Source: Bacteroidales bacterium (lineage in GTDB: Bacteria; Bacteroidota; Bacteroidia; Bacteroidales; F082). From it: 64,000 nucleotides of DNA. Position 1 is the stretch's first letter. Every line of letters begins with the position of its first letter. The stretch is from NCBI GenBank assembly GCA_017651645.1, contig JAGCCO010000008.1, positions 1-64,000 of the forward strand, written 5' to 3'. This document shows, piece by piece, positions 60,901-64,000 of the stretch. The notes under the pieces were generated by a model. The model saw only the letters and a list, made by a program, of their open reading frames with translations, had not been told where the DNA came from and did no database searches. Both the position numbers and the translations under genes were made by a program.

Positions 60901-61563
60901 GTATAGTGTGTCGCTGAAAATGGCCACTTTGGTGATCATCGTACCCGCATATTTGCTCGCTATATCAGGGGTGTAACAAGTCGCGGCGGTGAAAGGAGGT
61001 GTGCCAAGGTCACCCACGGCATTGTTGAAATCGCTGCCGCAGTAGGTGTGCCAGCCGTGCAGGGGGAGTTCCAAATGGCGGTAGAAGGTGATGCTGTCGA
61101 CGTAAAAGCAGTCGTCGAAGGAATCACCGCTTTCGTCTTTCGCATATTCCCATCTGAAGATATGCTCGCCAGCCGTGACGTCAAACACCTTTCTTCCCCA
61201 GCTGCTTGGATTCAAGTTCTGGTTGATATAAGAGTTTTTCAATTCTCCGTCGATATAAAAACGGCCATAGTCTATGCCTGAGATCTGGCTATAGAAACTC
61301 ATGATGCAGTCTTCGGGGATGTCGATGCTGACCTGGATGGAGGAAGTCGTGTTGGCTTGGCCCGCATTGCTGCTCTTCATGCAGTAAAGGCCGTCGTAAG
61401 GGTTCAAAGTATCGATCACCCAGGGATAGACGGAGTCGTTTTGCCACTCAAACAGGCTGAAGTCGCCCGTCTCGAAGTCTTCGACAATGGGATCTGGGCT
61501 TTGGGCCATGGTCATTCCCGCAAAAGACAGCAGGAGTAAAAGGGAAAAGAGATGCTTTTTCAT
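57940..61563 (-). CDS. T9SS surface protein with propeller-like region and seven InlB-B-like repeats
   Basis: A 1207-residue secreted protein. Signal peptide (ending TMA), then a jelly-roll-like domain (about 20-165), a second beta domain (to about 330), a region of WKDGEVL / WQNDSIVF / WLNDNVVF repeats that looks like a beta-propeller (about 335-635), then seven tandem repeats of about 70 residues, each with the pattern G-x-V-x-G-(G/A/S)-G-T-Y...W-x-D-G-x-x-x-N-P-R...F. These match divergent InlB B-repeats (Flg_new/PF18998 type). A T9SS sorting domain closes the chain (HLYPNPANDMIRI...GLYLIRIDGRHTMKFVKR). Probably an adhesin or a surface binding protein; no enzyme site seen. Confidence 0.82.
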   Translation of the reverse strand: MKKHLFSLLLLLSFAGMTMAQSPDPIVEDFETGDFSLFEWQNDSVYPWVIDTLNPYDGLYCMKSSNAGQANTTSSIQVSIDIPEDCIMSFYSQISGIDYGRFYIDGELKNSYINQNLNPSSWGRKVFDVTAGEHIFRWEYAKDESGDSFDDCFYVDSITFYRHLELPLHGWHTYCGSDFNNAVGDLGTPPFTAATCYTPDIASKYAGTMITKVAIFSDTLYNAVGGNYSCSLFLGGETPDEGVLVSTISVDVPQGLNEWVEYDLDTPVSVTGNLTIWVVWDCYEPVSSWPMGVCNDIDPSGNGNWSCDSHQWSHQTYGDWTVKTYFQWDGPQPQPQDVYFAGHGNGVGKVWKDNELIQSISDTTLVNLSSLQVAADGSIYTAGYSHDTTYSFVEGRIWLNDNVVFDAGQNTAINKLELYGNQWTAAGVGENEWENVTGLVWQDGEILYAYSDSIHSNQIWALALDTLTGDVYTGGNTAESESRAVVWKNDTILWVADTTSTINAIAFDGSDLYSAGIMYLDDQIYATLWQNDSIVFQITGLDIESGFDAIAIDEGSIYLAGYVDDSMYVWRDGEVLFAHPLTGFSEIKALVVNEAGVYYAGRTDNAGTVWKDGEVLYQPEDCDIVNALCLRPTPPQSYYTITVESSNLEWGTVSGGGTYPEGDTAYIFASPNIGCEFLCWNDGNAESPRSIVVTQDSTFVALFARTSYTIEVVSDHPEWGSVSGGGTFYYGDTIQIEAIPNPHYSFTRWNDGNTDNPRTVIVTGDHTYTARFEAMHYHIATMVLPEGAGHVQGGGTYYYGDTVSLFAFGYTGYNFDRWEDGETENPRDIIVESDSTFTAVFSAEQYEVTVDCDPVEGGTVTGAGTYNYGSYATLKAIPNENYMFICWSDGIVTNPRIVLVTHDIHLQALFHLNGTPTYTITVLANEPEMGTVTGSGTYPEGSTIEISATPYENVLFLGWDDGNTDNPRSVTVTQDMTFTALFKAIPPVVTYTITVRSENPFLGSVYGGGTYPADTVINIGAIPSMGFYFSGWQDGNVDNPRSIVVTGDAEYIASFSPNPVETYTVTVIYDETQGFILGAGTYLAGATATIAAIPADGFYFKKWSDNTTDNPKEVYVDHDIVLTAFFDPTGVDENGNTLIHLYPNPANDMIRIEGLDAACEVSIYNNMGIKVKTVNLQGDYEISVNELPAGLYLIRIDGRHTMKFVKR

Positions 61564-61586
61564 CGCACTAAAGGTTTAATTGGTGG

Positions 61587-61594
61587 CAAAAGTA
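61587..61594 (-). promoter_or_regulatory. -7 box TACTTTTG of the 1207-residue protein gene
   Basis: Perfect TAnnTTTG on the minus strand, 23 bases before the start at 61563. Confidence 0.78.
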
Positions 61595-61753
61595 ACAAAT
61601 CTTTAGATTCCGAGGTCTTATTTTCAATTATTTTTGCGGTAATGAAACGGTGTGGATCCCCTACGTGCGACAACGTTCTTTTTCTAGCTGTTCAATCGCC
61701 CTTCCTTCGTCCTTCGCATACTGTTGGCATAGTCTAGCAAGCTGTTTGAGTAT

Positions 61754-61816
61754 GCCTACACCTTGCCTACACCTTGCCAACTCCTTGCCAACTCCTTGCC
61801 AACACCTTGCCAACTG
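61754..61816. repeat. 11-base tandem repeat GCCAACTCCTT
   Basis: Five 11-base units (GCCTACACCTT twice, GCCAACTCCTT twice, GCCAACACCTT) plus a partial sixth. It lies about 48 bases before the riboswitch promoter; units of 11 bases keep nearly the same face of the helix. Confidence 0.88.
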
Positions 61817-61863
61817 TACTCATTTTTTTGCGTTTTTTCATTCCGCTATATCAGAATTTACTT

Positions 61864-61871
61864 TATCTTTG
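61864..61871 (+). promoter_or_regulatory. -7 box TATCTTTG of the cobalamin riboswitch operon
   Basis: Perfect TAnnTTTG just before the riboswitch, so the transcript starts with the aptamer. Confidence 0.8.
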
Positions 61872-61875
61872 CCGC

Positions 61876-62066
61876 CGATAAGCGGTGCCGCGAGGCTCAA
61901 TAGGGAATCGGGTGCAAATCCCGAGCAGTTCCCGCTGCTGTAAGCTCTTCGCGCTGGTCACTATGCCACTGAAAACCATGTCTTTCGGGAAGGCGGCCAG
62001 CCCAAGGGAGTAAGCCAGAAGACCTGCCGCCTGTCGCTGAAACGAAGCTTTCGGGACAAGAGCTGG
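61876..62066 (+). ncRNA. Cobalamin riboswitch
   Basis: The conserved core reads GGGAATCGGGTGCAAATCCC, then GAGCAGTTCCCGCTGCTGTAAG, the invariant GCCACTG at about 61972, and the B12 box AAGCCAGAAGACCTGCC at about 62012. These match the AdoCbl riboswitch in order and spacing. The region after it holds a short AAGGT...ACCTTTT hairpin (62080-62097) that may be part of the expression platform. It controls the surface-protein operon starting at 62152, presumably lowering expression when corrinoid is plentiful. Confidence 0.95.
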
Positions 62067-62151
62067 CTTTCCTTATTTTATAAGGTGTGTACCTTTTCCC
62101 CTAAGCATTGTAATGTAATGGATTGAATGTCAAACCTAAAATTATATTATT

Positions 62152-63774
62152 ATGCGTAAAAACTTTACCCTTTTATTCCTTATCGGAATCTTTGGTCTGT
62201 TTACGACCAACCTGTTTGCACAACAAGACGCTACCATCGACCCCCAGAACATCCGCTACTGGATTGGCGAGGGCGAGAATCAAGTGGTCTTCATCGTCAA
62301 CTGGGCCGAACCCGACACGGCTTTGGCTTGGGGCTATCGCTTCGATGCAGACTCTATCATTGTTAAAGACATGATGGACGCAATTGCTGAGGTCGATGCC
62401 CGTTTCTCCTACACCTTGGGACCTTGGGGCATCGGTGACATCCTCTTTAACAACGGCACGCTCAATATGGGCATCACCGCCGGCGGTTACTGGATGTTTA
62501 ACGTCGACGGCGAAATGGCTCAGGTGGGCTATGACGTGCAGAAGGTCGCCAATGGCAACTATGTGAAATGGGGCGACACCAACTGCGGCACCATGGTTGA
62601 CCCCGAAACTTGGGCCTATGTCTGGGAAAAGGAAATCGAAGCTGTCTATACCTATGCCGTAGAAGCCACAATCGATCCTGCCAACATCCGCTATTGGATT
62701 GGCGAGGGCGAGAACGAAGTGGTCTTTGCCGTCAACTGGAACGAGCCCGACACCTGCCTGGCTTGGGGCTATCGCTTCAGAGAAGAGACCGTGACCGTGA
62801 AACAAATCATGGATGCCATCAAAGCTGCCGACCCGCGTTTCGACTATGTTGACATCGGCTGGGCTGTGGGTGACATTTACTATGTTGAAGGTGCACTTGA
62901 CCTCTCGCTCTATGGTACGTATTGGCTCTACAACATCAACGGCGAAATGGCCGGACTCGGTTTCGACCAACAACCCGTTGAAAACGGCGACTTCATCAAG
63001 TTCGGTGACGAGTCCTGCGGTGTTGAGATTGCTAGCTGGACATTTGTCTGGCCATCGGAAGTGGGTGCCGTGTATCCTTACGCTGAGGAAGCTAAGATCG
63101 AGTTCTCCGAGATCCTCTATTGGGTGGGCGAAGGCACCAACGAAGTCGTCTTTGCCGTCAACTGGAACGAACCCAACAGATGCCTGGCCTGGGGCTACCG
63201 CTTCAACGGTGAGAGCGTGATCATGAAAGAGGTGATGGATGCCATTGCCGAAGCCGACCGCCGCTTCTCTTACACGGCTGGCTCTTGGGGCGTTGAAGAC
63301 CTCATCTTCAATGTGGATGCTGAGAATGTGCACTATACCCTCTCTGGCCAATGGTGGCTCTACAACGTGAATGGCATGTCGGGTTGGTACGGCTACGATG
63401 CCGAACCTCTCGTCAACGGCGACTTCGTCAAGTGGGGCGATGAGTCATGCGCTACCGAGATTGCCGAATGGACCTACGTCTGGACGCAGGAAGTCGAGCC
63501 TGTTTGGATGAACACGGGCATCGATGAAATCCAGAACACCGTGTCGGTCTACCCGAATCCTGCCGTCAACGAGACCTTCGTGACCCTCGAAGATGCTGGC
63601 ATGACCACGGTTTCGGTGTACGACGTGCAAGGCCGCCTCGTCAGCACGATGAGTGTTGAGGCTGTGTCGGGCGAACAAGTCCGTATCGATACCGAAACGC
63701 TGAATAGCGGCGTGTATTTCCTCACCGTGAGCAACGACAGCGCTGTGCGTACTGCTAAACTCGTGGTGAGATGA
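62152..63774 (+). CDS. Riboswitch-controlled T9SS surface protein with three repeat domains
   Basis: A 540-residue exported protein: signal peptide (ending LFA), three tandem domains of about 145 residues (about 25-170, 171-320, 321-455), and a type A T9SS sorting domain (VYPNPAVNETFVTL...SGVYFLTVSNDSAVRTAKLVVR). Each domain has (Y)W(I/V)GEG.N(E/Q)VVF..NW.EP...LAWGYRF, a helix with MDAI, then W(A/G)(V/I)(G/E)D and a closing NG(D/N)(F/Y)(V/I)K(W/F)GD..C motif; the cysteine is in each. I know this domain only from Bacteroidota B12-riboswitch loci. The operon position suggests corrinoid capture at the surface. The next gene overlaps by 4 bases. Confidence 0.8.
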   Translation: MRKNFTLLFLIGIFGLFTTNLFAQQDATIDPQNIRYWIGEGENQVVFIVNWAEPDTALAWGYRFDADSIIVKDMMDAIAEVDARFSYTLGPWGIGDILFNNGTLNMGITAGGYWMFNVDGEMAQVGYDVQKVANGNYVKWGDTNCGTMVDPETWAYVWEKEIEAVYTYAVEATIDPANIRYWIGEGENEVVFAVNWNEPDTCLAWGYRFREETVTVKQIMDAIKAADPRFDYVDIGWAVGDIYYVEGALDLSLYGTYWLYNINGEMAGLGFDQQPVENGDFIKFGDESCGVEIASWTFVWPSEVGAVYPYAEEAKIEFSEILYWVGEGTNEVVFAVNWNEPNRCLAWGYRFNGESVIMKEVMDAIAEADRRFSYTAGSWGVEDLIFNVDAENVHYTLSGQWWLYNVNGMSGWYGYDAEPLVNGDFVKWGDESCATEIAEWTYVWTQEVEPVWMNTGIDEIQNTVSVYPNPAVNETFVTLEDAGMTTVSVYDVQGRLVSTMSVEAVSGEQVRIDTETLNSGVYFLTVSNDSAVRTAKLVVR

Positions 63775-64000
63775 TAAAAAGGATTTTTATCCTGATAATG
63801 GCTTTGGTGCCGACGATGCTTTGGGCGCAGTTCGCGCCTGAGGCAGGTGTCGCCGGCACCACGGCCATGCATGCCGACTCTTCGGCCTTTGTGGCTTGGG
63901 CTACAGGCTGCACTGTCGACCGCGGTCCTCAACAGATTGACAGCCTCAGCTTAGGACCAGTCAGCTATGGCGCCGATGCCGATGCCCTTGGCAAGGCCGA
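63771..64000 (+). CDS. Secreted surface protein of the corrinoid operon, N-terminal part
   Basis: Open from ATG 63771 (overlapping the previous TGA as ATGA) to the window end, 76 codons. It has a signal peptide (MIKRIFILIMALVPTMLWA), then QFAPEAGVAGTTAMHADSSAFVAWATGC, a start I recognise from Bacteroidota cell-surface proteins of cobalamin-regulated loci, often with a T9SS domain or near BtuB/BtuG-type genes. The rest lies outside the window, so the domain content cannot be judged. It is translationally coupled to the repeat protein. Confidence 0.75.
   Translation, partial: MIKRIFILIMALVPTMLWAQFAPEAGVAGTTAMHADSSAFVAWATGCTVDRGPQQIDSLSLGPVSYGADADALGKA

Larger units (their letters stand above)
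61564..61860. other. Non-coding stretch between divergent units
   Basis: It holds the -7 box of the 1207-residue protein (61587-61594), a short stretch with no recognisable gene, and the 11-base tandem repeat (61754-61816). An open frame at 61650-61943 runs through the repeat and into the riboswitch and has no protein-like features. Otherwise I see nothing. Confidence 0.6.

Noticed and set aside
61754..61816. CRISPR array
   Set aside because: Units are 11 bases with no spacers; no cas genes in the window.
61650..61943. A 97-codon frame running through the 11-base repeats into the riboswitch
   Set aside because: The peptide is low-complexity and its end is the riboswitch aptamer; no start signal.

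Overview
The window comes from a member of the Bacteroidota, almost certainly order Bacteroidales. Three things show this. Most transcription units have the Bacteroidota -7 box TAnnTTTG shortly before the start codon. Five secreted proteins are typical of the phylum: four carry type IX secretion (T9SS) C-terminal sorting domains (48845-51379, 56216-57862, 57940-61563, 62152-63774), and one is a carboxypeptidase-regulatory/TonB-type barrel protein. The enzyme set (NamZ/DUF1343, GH109, GH33, C69 peptidase, split transketolase) also fits a gut or mucosal Bacteroidales. No rRNA, phage, insertion sequence or CRISPR array is visible. Genes are dense and on both strands, as on a chromosome.

Layout. 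1-9300: end of a membrane pyrophosphatase, a DUF1573 protein, an aminotransferase, NamZ, a LolC/E-type permease, endonuclease III, a TPR/Ala-rich protein, LolD-type ATPase, tRNA-Arg. 9300-22500: RRM protein, tRNA-Tyr, a PatB-type lyase, ligA, an outer-membrane protein, threonine aldolase, a lipoprotein/radical-SAM pair, aroK, rlmD, aroE, a small exporter family protein and a TPR protein. 22500-32100: an MscS-family channel overlapping a RyR-like protein, a TPM protein, a TerB-like protein, split transketolase, alkaline phosphatase lipoprotein and a large glycosyltransferase fusion. 32100-40500: a secreted nucleoside-hydrolase-like pair with GH109, divergent from a NahK-like sugar kinase, then a thioredoxin-like protein, a secreted EEP nuclease/phosphatase and an EamA transporter. 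40500-51400: acyl-CoA synthetase, BatA-type membrane protein, C69 dipeptidase, an OM barrel protein and a T9SS sialidase. 51400-64000: YqgE, a MurL-MurD2 fusion, rplS, trmD, a T9SS subtilisin, a 1207-residue T9SS repeat protein, then a cobalamin riboswitch leading a surface-protein operon that runs off the window.

How it fits together. Sialidase, GH109 (alpha-GalNAc), NahK-like kinase, alkaline phosphatase, secreted peptidases and nucleoside hydrolases suggest foraging on host glycans and nucleotides. The riboswitch operon suggests surface capture of corrinoids.

Less ordinary points. (1) A lipoprotein with duplicated VYGSPEII segments lies next to a radical SAM/SPASM enzyme. (2) An apparent natural fusion of the L-Glu epimerase MurL to MurD2 contains two in-frame 53-nt palindrome-ended insertions. 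(3) An MscS channel is translationally coupled to a RyR-domain-like protein. (4) Short repeat families recur: a two-hairpin element with compensatory changes (5041 and 38307), and heptamer arrays that supply stop codons, a start codon and, in one 78-nt inverted pair, promoter boxes. All functions are read from sequence alone; no database search was run.
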